The notes under the pieces are model-generated. The model worked only from the letters and a program-made list of their open reading frames with translations. It was not told the DNA's origin and searched no databases. Both the position numbers and the translations under genes were made by a program. A stretch of DNA of 7,579 nt, from contig JAAETV010000578.1 in NCBI GenBank assembly GCA_024227975.1, forward strand, positions 1 to 7,579, given 5' to 3'. Positions within the stretch are counted from its first letter, which is position 1; each line of letters begins with the position of its first letter. This DNA is from Actinomycetes bacterium. GTDB lineage: Bacteria; Actinomycetota; Acidimicrobiia; Acidimicrobiales; SZUA-35. This document shows, one piece after another, positions 1 through 6,176 of this stretch.

Positions 1-326
1 AGAATGATGAACTCGGACCCGGTCTTGGCCAGCTGGCTGTTGGCACGGTCGACATAGGCCAGTTGCTCGTCGATTCCTCGATCGCGGTAAAGCACCGCAG
101 GTACGAACCCACCTACTACCTGTAGGTCGAATCCTTTGACATAGTCGACCAGTTCGTCGGGATCGGTCGGCAAGAACCCGTCCGGGCCGAGCTCGGTGGC
201 CCCCAATCCTGTCGACTTCATCTCCGACAGCACCCGGTCGGAGTCCATGAGGTAGCCCCAGCCGGGGGAACCATCGACTCCCCACGTGATTGGGCCACCG
301 GCGATGCGTTGAAGAAGACCACTCAT
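1..326 (-). CDS. iolE: Inosose dehydratase IolE-like, N-terminal part (cut by window edge)
   Basis: The first 108 codons of a TIM-barrel sugar isomerase/epimerase-family protein are visible; the rest lies to the left of the window. Near the start the protein reads ITWGV (residues 13-17), then PGWGY (21-25), and TELGPDGFLP at 44-53. This pattern is typical of IolE, the myo-inosose-2 dehydratase that converts 2-keto-myo-inositol to 3D-(3,5/4)-trihydroxycyclohexane-1,2-dione in the cytoplasm. Start choice: ATG at 326 is preceded by GAAGGG (complement of 338-343) with an 11-base spacer. The gene is divergent from iolD, whose product acts on the IolE product, and this context strongly supports the call. 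The metal-binding and C-terminal residues are not in view, so a related epimerase of an inositol cluster cannot be fully excluded. Confidence 0.82.
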   Translation of the reverse strand, partial: MSGLLQRIAGGPITWGVDGSPGWGYLMDSDRVLSEMKSTGLGATELGPDGFLPTDPDELVDYVKGFDLQVVGGFVPAVLYRDRGIDEQLAYVDRANSQLAKTGSEFII

Positions 327-354
327 ATTGTCGAACACCCTTCGCATGATCTAC

Positions 355-383
355 TGGATCTACGCGTGTAGACCACCTACTGT
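355..383 (+). promoter_or_regulatory. Candidate iolD promoter, weak match
   Basis: A TACTGT hexamer (378-383, TAnnnT form) lies 17 bp downstream of TGGATC (355-360), which matches only 3 of 6 bases of the -35 consensus. Transcription would start near 390, giving a very short leader before the AGGAGG at 398. The operator dyad would lie across the -35/spacer region, which fits repression by blocking polymerase. The -35 match is poor, so this is a positional guess. I could not pick a convincing promoter for iolE on the opposite strand. Confidence 0.3.
359..372. promoter_or_regulatory. Putative LacI-family operator between iolE and iolD
   Basis: The 14-mer TCTACGCGTGTAGA has 5-base perfect inverted arms (TCTAC / GTAGA) around a GCGT centre with a central CG. 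LacI/GalR regulators typically bind even-length dyads with a central CG that accepts the hinge-helix leucine. The site lies 33 bp upstream of the iolE ATG and 36 bp upstream of the iolD ATG, where one bound dimer could affect both divergent genes. A LacI-type gene follows iolD. The hexamer CTACTG flanks the dyad on both sides (351-356 and 377-382), and GATCTAC is repeated at 348-354 and 357-363. The dyad is seen directly; its recognition by the protein encoded at 2329-3453 is inference. Confidence 0.6.
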
Positions 384-397
384 AACCGTACGACGCC

Positions 398-403
398 AGG
401 AGG
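398..403 (+). promoter_or_regulatory. Shine-Dalgarno of iolD that fixes its start
   Basis: A perfect AGGAGG ends 5 bases before ATG 409. This selects Met-Glu-Thr-Val as the N terminus over an in-frame TTG at 328. That TTG would add 27 residues translated from the regulatory region and has no ribosome site in front of it. Confidence 0.88.
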
Positions 404-408
404 CAAGC

Positions 409-2259
409 ATGGAAACAGTTCGTCTGACGACCGCTCAGGCCATTGTCCGGTGGCTCGTGAACCAAAGGACTGTCGTGGACGGTGAAGAGGTTCCCGTCTT
501 CCCAGGGGCGTTCGCCATCTTCGGGCACGGAAACGTCACCTGTCTGGCCGAAGCGCTCGAGCGAGTCCAGGATGTGTTGCCGACCTGGCGGGGCCACAAC
601 GAGCAAGGCATGGCTCTGTCAGGCATCGCCTACGCCAAAGCGAAGCGCCGTCGCCAGATCATGATCGCGGCAACCTCGGTCGGGCCCGGTTCTACCAATA
701 TGGTCACCGCGGCCGGGGTGGCCCACGCCAACCGGCTGCCCCTGCTGATGTTCTCCGGTGACACCTACCAGCACCGTCTCGTCGATCCAGTCCTCCAACA
801 GATCGAGGTGTTCGACGATCCGACCATGACGGCGGCCGATGTCTTCAAGCCGATCACCCGCTACTGGGATCGGATCACCAAGCCGGAACAGATCCTGCGT
901 TCGCTTCCCCAGGCTCTCGCCGTGATGCTCGACCCAGCCGATTGTGGGCCTGCCTTCTTCGCCCTTCCCCAAGACGTCCAGTCCGAAGCCTATGACTACC
1001 CTCTCTCGTTCTTCGAGCCGCGGGTTCACTACATCCGCCGGCCCGGCCCAGACCCTCGGGACATCGAAGCGGCCGCCGCCCTTCTTCGAGCTGCGGAGAA
1101 GCCGCTGATCATCGCCGGCGGTGGTGTGTTCTACTCGGGCGCCGAGACGGCGCTCGCCGACTTCGCCGAGACCCATCGCATTCCAGTGGTGGAGACCATG
1201 GCTGGTAAGTCGATTCTGGAGCATTCTCACCCATGCCAAACGGGTGCCATTGGTGTGAGCGGTGTCACTTCGGCCAACGTCGTGGCCGAAGACGCCGACG
1301 TCATCGTCGCCGTTGGAACCAGGCTCCAGGATTTCACGACTGGCTCGTGGGCCCTGTTCAAGAACCCGAACGCCCGGTTCGTATCCCTCAACGCGGCCCG
1401 GTGGGACGCGACCAAGCAACACGCCACGGCAGTAGTGGGCGACGCTCTGTCGTCCCTCGAGCAACTCGACACCGCCATCGGTGCCTACACCGCTCCATCC
1501 CAGTGGCTGTCGTTCGCTCAGGATCAGATGGCCGAGTGGAACAGTCATCTCGACACGTTCAAGGATCAACAGCTGACTGATGAGGGGGTTCCGTCCTACG
1601 CCCAGGTCATCCAACTCATCAACGAGATCTGTGACGACGATGACTATCACCTGTCAGCCGCCGGTGGTCTTCCCGGTGAACTGCTGGCTGGGTGGCGAAG
1701 CAAAGCGATCGGGTCCTTCGACGGCGAGTTCGGGTACTCCTGCATGGGCTATGAGATCTCTGGTGGGTTGGGCGCCAAGATGGCACGCCCCGATTCCGAT
1801 GTCATTGCCTGGACTGGCGATGGCTCATACCTGATGATGAACAGCGATATCTATGCCAGTGTCATGAGCGGCCACAAGGTGATCTACATCGTGTGTGACA
1901 ACGCAGGCTTCGCCGTCATCAACCGACTGCAGACGAACACCGGTGGTGTCGAGTTCAACAACCTCCTGAAGTCGACACGCCACGAGGAGTTCCGGCCGGT
2001 CGACTATGCCAAACACGCCGAGTCGCTCGGCGCAATCTCCGAGAAGGTTGAGTCGTTGGCGGATCTTGGGGCCGCCTACGCCAGGGCCAAGGCGGCGGAT
2101 CGGACCTATGTAATAGTCATCGATGTCGCCCAGTACGAATGGGTCGGTGGTGGGACGTTCTGGGAGTGCGGGGTCCCCGAGGTCAGCCCCCGGGCCGAAG
2201 TCCTGGCGGCCCGAGGCGAATTCGAAGCTGAGAAAAAGCATCAGCGAGCGGGGATCTGA
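409..2259 (+). CDS. iolD: 3D-(3,5/4)-trihydroxycyclohexane-1,2-dione hydrolase (THcHDO hydrolase)
   Basis: A thiamine-diphosphate enzyme of 616 residues, a normal length for IolD. It opens the ring of the cyclic dione made by IolE to give 5-deoxy-glucuronate in myo-inositol catabolism, in the cytoplasm. Three ThDP-family domains are visible. The pyrimidine-binding domain (about 1-185) carries the catalytic Glu65 in RGHNEQGMA. The central domain (about 205-340) contains the IAGGGVFYSGAE stretch with Gly-Gly-Gly at 237-239. The pyrophosphate domain (about 400-600) has the GDG motif at 470-472 and the metal-binding Asn498 in DNAGF, 28 residues later. RLQTNTGGVEFNN just after it is typical of IolD rather than of acetolactate synthases, which also have this fold. 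The start is ATG 409, behind a perfect AGGAGG. The gene is divergent from iolE and is followed 69 bp later by a LacI-type gene, possibly on the same transcript. No frameshift or missing catalytic residue is seen. Confidence 0.93.
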   Translation: METVRLTTAQAIVRWLVNQRTVVDGEEVPVFPGAFAIFGHGNVTCLAEALERVQDVLPTWRGHNEQGMALSGIAYAKAKRRRQIMIAATSVGPGSTNMVTAAGVAHANRLPLLMFSGDTYQHRLVDPVLQQIEVFDDPTMTAADVFKPITRYWDRITKPEQILRSLPQALAVMLDPADCGPAFFALPQDVQSEAYDYPLSFFEPRVHYIRRPGPDPRDIEAAAALLRAAEKPLIIAGGGVFYSGAETALADFAETHRIPVVETMAGKSILEHSHPCQTGAIGVSGVTSANVVAEDADVIVAVGTRLQDFTTGSWALFKNPNARFVSLNAARWDATKQHATAVVGDALSSLEQLDTAIGAYTAPSQWLSFAQDQMAEWNSHLDTFKDQQLTDEGVPSYAQVIQLINEICDDDDYHLSAAGGLPGELLAGWRSKAIGSFDGEFGYSCMGYEISGGLGAKMARPDSDVIAWTGDGSYLMMNSDIYASVMSGHKVIYIVCDNAGFAVINRLQTNTGGVEFNNLLKSTRHEEFRPVDYAKHAESLGAISEKVESLADLGAAYARAKAADRTYVIVIDVAQYEWVGGGTFWECGVPEVSPRAEVLAARGEFEAEKKHQRAGI

Positions 2260-2328
2260 TCACGCGACGCCACCGGCGAGTGACCATAGGCTCAAGGGCA
2301 GTCTGTTCACCGAGTCGACGAGGCAGAC

Positions 2329-3453
2329 ATGGCGACTGAGGACGAGAACACCGCAGCATCGCTGCGTCGCCCGACCCGCGACGACGTCGCTCGCCTGGCT
2401 GGCGTATCCTCGGCCGTCGTCTCCTATGTCATCAACAACGGCCCGCGGCCAGTGTCTCCGACGAGCCGGCAACTGGTTCTCGACGCGATAGAGCAGCTGA
2501 GCTACAAGCCGAACGACATCGCCAGAAGCCTCGCCGGTCACAGCACTCGCACGGTCGGACTCATCGCCCCGACTCTGGCGAACCCCCTATGGGCTGAGGT
2601 GTCCATGGGCGTCACAGCCACGCTGAAGGAAGCGTCCTATCTCCTGCTGATGTGTAATGTCGAGGACTCCCCCCAACAAGACGTTGAGTTCGCCCACCTG
2701 CTGGTGTCCAAACGAGTCGACGGGGTGGTTCTCGTTCCGACCGCCGAAACCCGCACCACCATCGAGGTGCTGAGCGCCGCTCACGTGCCGTTCGTTGTGG
2801 TCGAGCAAGACGTTCCTGGTGCCCCGTCGGTTGTCGTCGACGCCTGCCGAACAGGCCAGGTCATCACCGAGCATCTACTCCAGCTCGGGCACACCCGGAT
2901 TGCCATCTTGCGCGAACACCGCACCAGCCTCGACAGCTGGATGCGATTCGAGGGCTACAAAGACGCACTTGGCGCGGCGGGAATCGCTGTCGATATGCAA
3001 CTCGTCGCCGATGCCGACCCCAGCCTCGATGGCAGCGTCGTGGATGGCAGCATCTCGGCCGCCGCCCAACTGTTGGATGTTGAGCCAACACCGACCGCAG
3101 TTTTCGCCCACAATGATCTGATGGCCATCGCAGTGGTTCGCGAAGCGAAGCGCCGTGGTCTCGGTGTGCCCGAGGACCTCAGCGTCATTGGCGTTGACGA
3201 TGCCGAGGCAGGGCGTTACAGCGAGCCGCCCCTCACCACCCTCCCGTTCCCAAAGCGGAAGCTTGGACGGACGGCTGCCGCCAAGCTTCTGGATCTCATC
3301 GAGGGCAAGCCCAGTGACCGTCTAACTACTCTGGCGCCACCCGACCTCATCGTCCGCTCCTCGACCGGTCCACCAGCGGAGAACGCTACAGAGCCGGTAG
3401 GCCAACGGGTATCCCCTAGCGGTCGGCCCGGAGCAGGATGGCCTGGGCGTTGA
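2329..3453 (+). CDS. LacI/GalR-family transcriptional regulator, probable repressor of the inositol genes
   Basis: A 374-residue regulator. The N-terminal helix-turn-helix lies at about 16-38 (TRDDVARLAGVSSAVVSYVI), and the hinge helix at 61-70 is PNDIARSLAG, with the leucine that in this family inserts into a central CG step. The periplasmic-binding-protein-like effector domain follows, from TRTVGLIAPTLANP (73-86) to about residue 345. It includes SKRVDGVVLVP (127-137), FAHNDLMAIA (259-268) and the C-terminal SVIGVDDAEAGRYSEPPLTT. The ATG at 2329 has GAGG 5 bases upstream. Its position behind iolD and the CG-centred dyad upstream of iolD suggest control by an inositol-pathway intermediate; the ligand is not readable from sequence. 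Most family members are near 340 residues. The last 25-30 residues here are Pro/Gly/Ser-rich and low in complexity, and the final 38 bp overlap the thiolase-fold gene on the other strand. The gene name is not assigned because inositol regulators belong to several families. Confidence 0.9.
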   Translation: MATEDENTAASLRRPTRDDVARLAGVSSAVVSYVINNGPRPVSPTSRQLVLDAIEQLSYKPNDIARSLAGHSTRTVGLIAPTLANPLWAEVSMGVTATLKEASYLLLMCNVEDSPQQDVEFAHLLVSKRVDGVVLVPTAETRTTIEVLSAAHVPFVVVEQDVPGAPSVVVDACRTGQVITEHLLQLGHTRIAILREHRTSLDSWMRFEGYKDALGAAGIAVDMQLVADADPSLDGSVVDGSISAAAQLLDVEPTPTAVFAHNDLMAIAVVREAKRRGLGVPEDLSVIGVDDAEAGRYSEPPLTTLPFPKRKLGRTAAAKLLDLIEGKPSDRLTTLAPPDLIVRSSTGPPAENATEPVGQRVSPSGRPGAGWPGR

Positions 3454-4621
3454 AGTAGTAGCCGCCGGGGGTGACGAGGGCGACGTCCGCCCCTTCGGTC
3501 TGGCGTATACCGGCGTCGCCTCGCAGTTGGAGGCAGGCCTCGTGGAGATGCCCCGCCCCCTGGGTACCACCCTCGGAGAGGCTCCCACCGTGGGGGTTCA
3601 CCGGAATGCGGCCGTGGATCAGAATCCTCCGCCCCTCCTCGTCCCAATGATCCTCGACGAACCGGCCGCCTTCGCCGCGCTCGCAATAGCCCACATTCTC
3701 GAACCAGGTGAGGGCGATGTTCGAGAAGCCCTCGTAAGGGAAGAACACGTCGACATCGGCCAGGGTCAACTCGGACTTGGCCCAGAGCCGATCGGCTGCG
3801 ACCACCTGTCCGGCATGGTCGAGGTCTCGGAGCTGCTCCTCCGAGCCGTAGTCCGTGTGACCCAAGGTGGCGGCGTGAAACAGGACCGGCGGCTGGGGTA
3901 GGTCGCGGGCCCGCTCGACTGTGGTGACGACGAAGGCATCGGCCCCGTCAACGGGGACGTCCATGTCGTATACCGTGAGAGGATCGCGTACCATGCGGCC
4001 GCCGAGGTAGTCGTCCATGCTGAGCGGGTCCCGATACACCGCGTTCGGATTCGAAGCAGCGTTCGTTCGGGAGTTGAGGGCCACCCGGCCGAGAGCCTCG
4101 CGGCTGTAACCGTAGGTGTGAAGGTAGTAGCCGGCCCACGCCGCGTAGGCGGGTGCTAGCACCAGTGAATCGGGACCGGCGTCGACGTGACCCGTCCCCC
4201 AAGCGCTGCTTGCCCCAGCCACACCGAGACCGGCCTGGCGGCGCATCGGGTCAGCTGCGGCCGAGCGCGACGACCACGGCATTCGATAAGCGTGGTGATA
4301 GACCAGCGCCGTCTCGCACATGCCCGAATGCACCGCCGCGACCGCAGCCACGATCTGGTTGCCGATCACGATGGGGGGATTGGCGAACCAGGTCACCGCC
4401 GGAATGCCGAGTGCGGCCTGGACCCACTGGGCGGCAACGCCAGAGCCGCAGATGCCGTCGACATCGTTCGCTCCGAGGCCGGCGTCGTGCAAGGCGGCTA
4501 CGGCCGCCTCGGCCACGAGGCCGCCCTGGGAACGGTCTCGGCGCGACCGGGAGTACGGGGATCGTCCGAGCCCGACGATGGCGACCTGGTCACGCGCCGG
4601 GTTCCGGGCCGGGCTGCTCAT
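3416..4621 (-). CDS. Thiolase-fold protein without thiolase catalytic residues, Ltp2-like aldolase candidate
   Basis: A 401-residue protein of the thiolase superfamily, SCP-x/lipid-transfer branch. The opening VAIVGLGRSPYSR, the block DVDVFFPYEGFSNIALTWFE (289-308), NPHGG (342-346) and LQLRG (364-368) keep the fold signatures. By register with classical thiolases, all three catalytic positions are changed. The nucleophilic Cys of the CaSG block falls on Ile84 (IVIGNQIV), the GHP His is Gly352 (GGT), and the C-terminal CxGG Cys is Thr384 (TPGG). Thiolysis is therefore unlikely. The Ltp2 aldolases, which release side-chain units from steroid CoA esters by retro-aldol cleavage, also lack these residues and work in complex with a DUF35 protein. 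That is exactly the neighbour here, overlapping by ATGA. GAGG stands 7 bases before ATG 4621. Tyr296 and Tyr388/Tyr389 are candidate new active-site residues. No MaoC-type hydratase is in view, so a steroid substrate is not supported by context. The exact reaction is unknown. Confidence 0.85.
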   Translation of the reverse strand: MSSPARNPARDQVAIVGLGRSPYSRSRRDRSQGGLVAEAAVAALHDAGLGANDVDGICGSGVAAQWVQAALGIPAVTWFANPPIVIGNQIVAAVAAVHSGMCETALVYHHAYRMPWSSRSAAADPMRRQAGLGVAGASSAWGTGHVDAGPDSLVLAPAYAAWAGYYLHTYGYSREALGRVALNSRTNAASNPNAVYRDPLSMDDYLGGRMVRDPLTVYDMDVPVDGADAFVVTTVERARDLPQPPVLFHAATLGHTDYGSEEQLRDLDHAGQVVAADRLWAKSELTLADVDVFFPYEGFSNIALTWFENVGYCERGEGGRFVEDHWDEEGRRILIHGRIPVNPHGGSLSEGGTQGAGHLHEACLQLRGDAGIRQTEGADVALVTPGGYYFNAQAILLRADR

Positions 4622-5058
4622 CGCACGACCTCGAACCCGAGTCGAGGCGCGGAGCCATCATCCTCCCGAATCAGCAGTCGGACCCGGTCACCGATCCTCA
4701 ACTCCGAGGCTGGGGTGCCGACAATCCCTCCGGCCAGCCTCAGGCCCCGCTGCTCGTCGAGGTCGACCGCAACCACTGCGTAGCCGTCGCTGTAGTCGAC
4801 CCCCGGTCGCCGGGGGCCCTGGCGCAGGACAGTGACCAGGGCCACCGTTCCCTCGCCCGATACCTCGGTCGGTGTGAGTGACCATGACCAGCATTTTGGG
4901 CACAGGGGGCGAGGCGGCTGATGCCAGTGGCCACAGTCGTCGCATCGGTTGATGATGACCTTGTGTTCGAGCAGGCCTTCATAGAAGGCGGCGTTGTCGA
5001 CATCGATACGCACCCGGGGGAAGGACTCGAATAGCTTGTCAGCGTTCAATCTGTCCAC
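4618..5058 (-). CDS. DUF35 zinc-ribbon / OB-fold protein, likely partner subunit of the thiolase-fold protein
   Basis: A 146-residue protein with the two-part DUF35 architecture. A rubredoxin-like zinc ribbon has four cysteines, Cys39 and Cys42 (CDDC) and Cys53 and Cys56 (CPKC). An OB-fold follows from about 66 to 146, including GEGTVALVTVL and the late RIGDRVRLLI. DUF35 proteins bind acyl-CoA and form obligate complexes with thiolase-superfamily aldolases (ChsH2 with Ltp2) or with MaoC hydratases. The stop overlaps the thiolase-fold ATG (ATGA at 4618-4621), which suggests translational coupling and a stoichiometric complex. The start is uncertain: GTG 5058 has the GAGG directly abutting it, while in-frame TTG 5049 has that GAGG at a 9-base spacing and would remove only three residues. 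The methyltransferase gene ends 31 bp upstream, so the three genes probably share a transcript. Confidence 0.88.
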   Translation of the reverse strand: MDRLNADKLFESFPRVRIDVDNAAFYEGLLEHKVIINRCDDCGHWHQPPRPLCPKCWSWSLTPTEVSGEGTVALVTVLRQGPRRPGVDYSDGYAVVAVDLDEQRGLRLAGGIVGTPASELRIGDRVRLLIREDDGSAPRLGFEVVR

Positions 5059-5062
5059 CTCG
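5059..5062 (-). promoter_or_regulatory. Ribosome site of the DUF35 gene, misplaced for the GTG start
   Basis: On the minus strand the GAGG sits immediately before GTG 5058 with no spacer, but 9 bases before the in-frame TTG at 5049. Another GGAG (complement of 5073-5076) is 14 bases from the GTG, which is far. The arrangement favours TTG 5049, or weak initiation at GTG. Confidence 0.4.
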
Positions 5063-5089
5063 TCGCGGCCATCTCCAGTGGATGACTCC

Positions 5090-6097
5090 TCAGCATGGTT
5101 TGGTACCGCTGATGTGCTTCAGGATCTCTGGTACGAAGTCACTGACGGCAACGTCCACGAACCCGGCGTCCTCGAAGTACCCGATGCACTCCGAAGGAGT
5201 GTGGGCCTTGGCGGTGGACCCATCGAGGGCCCCATGGAGGCCGCACATGACCGGGATGAGAGGGCCGTTCCAGTCCTCGTTGAGCATCTCGCCGCACACA
5301 TGCATCTCACCGCCAGGCTCGAGCGCGTCGAAGGCCTTCTGCACCACCTCGGAGATGGTGGCGCTGCCGTACATCGGCAGGTTGCTGTTCATCAGGATGA
5401 CATCGGACCCCTCAGGGAGAGGGTCGGAGGTGAAGTCACAGGCCTGTGCGGTCACGCGATCGGCAACACCATGCTCTTCGATGAACTCGAGCGTGATGGG
5501 CACCACCTCGGGCAGATCGAGAACGATCGCGGTGAGCTCGGGATAGCGCTGGGCGGCGACGATCGAATAGGCCCCAGATCCGCCTCCTAGGTCGAGCAAC
5601 TTGTGCCGCCCGTCGAGCTCATAGTTCTTCACGAACCAGCGAGCGGCCCCCATGCCGACGCTGTTGGTAGCTTCGTGGTACCGGCGAGCGAAATCCTCGG
5701 TGAACTCCGGCGTGTAGTGCCCCATCACCTCTTCGGGCCTGTCCTGGCCCAGGTGCTCCCCGAGCTTGCCCCACTGATCCCACCGGTTGTGGAACCATCC
5801 AATCCACGAACCGGCGTAGGTGGGCTTGCCCTCGACGAGGTACCGCTCGACGTCGGGCGCGTTCTCGAACCCGTCGCCAGTGCGGTTGATCAGCCCGATC
5901 GAAACGCATGCCTTGGCCATGCGCTCGGCGTTCTCATAGCTCATTCCAAGCGCCGCCGCGAGATCTCCGACGGATCTCCCATGGGAGGAGACCTTTGTGA
6001 AGAAGCCAACCTCCACCGCACCGAACAGCACCGCGGTCTCCGTGAACCGCCAGGACAGCTCCTGCAACCTGACTGTTGAGATCCTCTCGTCGGACAT
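5090..6097 (-). CDS. SAM-dependent methyltransferase, plant-OMT-like (Methyltransf_2) family with an altered catalytic motif
   Basis: A 335-residue protein with the two-domain layout of this family. An N-terminal winged-helix dimerisation domain (about 8-90; SVGDLAAALGMSYENAERMAKACVSIGLI at 42-70 is the helix-turn-helix-like part) is followed by a Rossmann SAM-binding domain. Motif I is LLDLGGGSGAYSIV (167-180). The acidic residue contacting the cofactor is Asp194 in VLDLPEVV. ACDFTSDPLP (219-228) and ALEPGGEMHV (258-267) complete the core. Classical members carry a His-Asp-Trp triplet after the fourth strand, where the His is the catalytic base. Here that place reads NSNLPMYG (237-244) with no His, so O-methylation by the usual general-base mechanism is doubtful. 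The start is ATG 6097 behind GGAGG, not the upstream in-frame TTG 6124. Downstream are the DUF35 and thiolase-fold genes in the same direction. This suggests a role in tailoring or degrading the same compound; the substrate is unknown. Confidence 0.87.
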   Translation of the reverse strand: MSDERISTVRLQELSWRFTETAVLFGAVEVGFFTKVSSHGRSVGDLAAALGMSYENAERMAKACVSIGLINRTGDGFENAPDVERYLVEGKPTYAGSWIGWFHNRWDQWGKLGEHLGQDRPEEVMGHYTPEFTEDFARRYHEATNSVGMGAARWFVKNYELDGRHKLLDLGGGSGAYSIVAAQRYPELTAIVLDLPEVVPITLEFIEEHGVADRVTAQACDFTSDPLPEGSDVILMNSNLPMYGSATISEVVQKAFDALEPGGEMHVCGEMLNEDWNGPLIPVMCGLHGALDGSTAKAHTPSECIGYFEDAGFVDVAVSDFVPEILKHISGTKPC

Positions 6098-6104
6098 CAC
6101 CACA

Positions 6105-6109
6105 CCTCC
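6105..6109 (-). promoter_or_regulatory. Shine-Dalgarno of the methyltransferase gene that fixes its start
   Basis: GGAGG on the minus strand is 7 bases before ATG 6097. In-frame TTG 6124 and the GTG codons in between either lie upstream of this site or are too close to it, so Met-Ser-Asp-Glu is taken as the N terminus. Confidence 0.85.
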
Positions 6110-6155
6110 AGCATTGCTCACCAAAGCCGATCCCTTGTGGTTCGGGCCATGTCAG

Positions 6156-6167
6156 TATTCATATTCA
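6156..6167. repeat. Tandem TATTCA pair in the gap upstream of the methyltransferase gene
   Basis: The 79 bp between the membrane-protein stop (6177) and the methyltransferase start (6097) contain one clearly AT-rich patch, with TATTCA twice head to tail (TGAATA twice on the coding strand). It lies 59-70 bp upstream of the start. In such GC-rich DNA this is the most promoter-like stretch for the methyltransferase-DUF35-thiolase genes, though I cannot define -35 and -10 boxes with confidence. It could equally be a regulator half-site pair or chance. Confidence 0.4.
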
Positions 6168-6176
6168 CATCCATCG

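Noticed and set aside
328..408. In-frame N-terminal extension of iolD from TTG 328 (27 extra residues)
   Set aside because: It has no ribosome site, would translate through the operator region, and the perfect AGGAGG before ATG 409 explains initiation. The extension does not look like the IolD N terminus.
619..1650. 343-codon open frame on the minus strand inside iolD
   Set aside because: It lies wholly antisense to a clear ThDP enzyme, shows no recognisable domain and has the composition of a GC-rich shadow frame.
2260..2328. Possible separate promoter or operator for the LacI-type gene
   Set aside because: The 69 bp contain only a short CGCC/GGCG inverted repeat and no dyad resembling the intergenic operator, so read-through from iolD is the simpler view.
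3400..3460. Possible bidirectional terminator at the convergent gene ends
   Set aside because: I found no convincing stem-loop with a T run, and the coding regions overlap there.
3216..3686. 156-codon minus-strand open frame across the convergent gene ends
   Set aside because: The translation is extremely Arg/Gly/Pro-rich and lies opposite the regulator and out of frame with the thiolase-fold gene; there is no ribosome site or family resemblance.
4153..4881. 242-codon plus-strand open frame across the thiolase-fold/DUF35 junction
   Set aside because: It is Arg/Pro-rich with no domain signature and is antisense to two well-supported genes, so it is a shadow frame.
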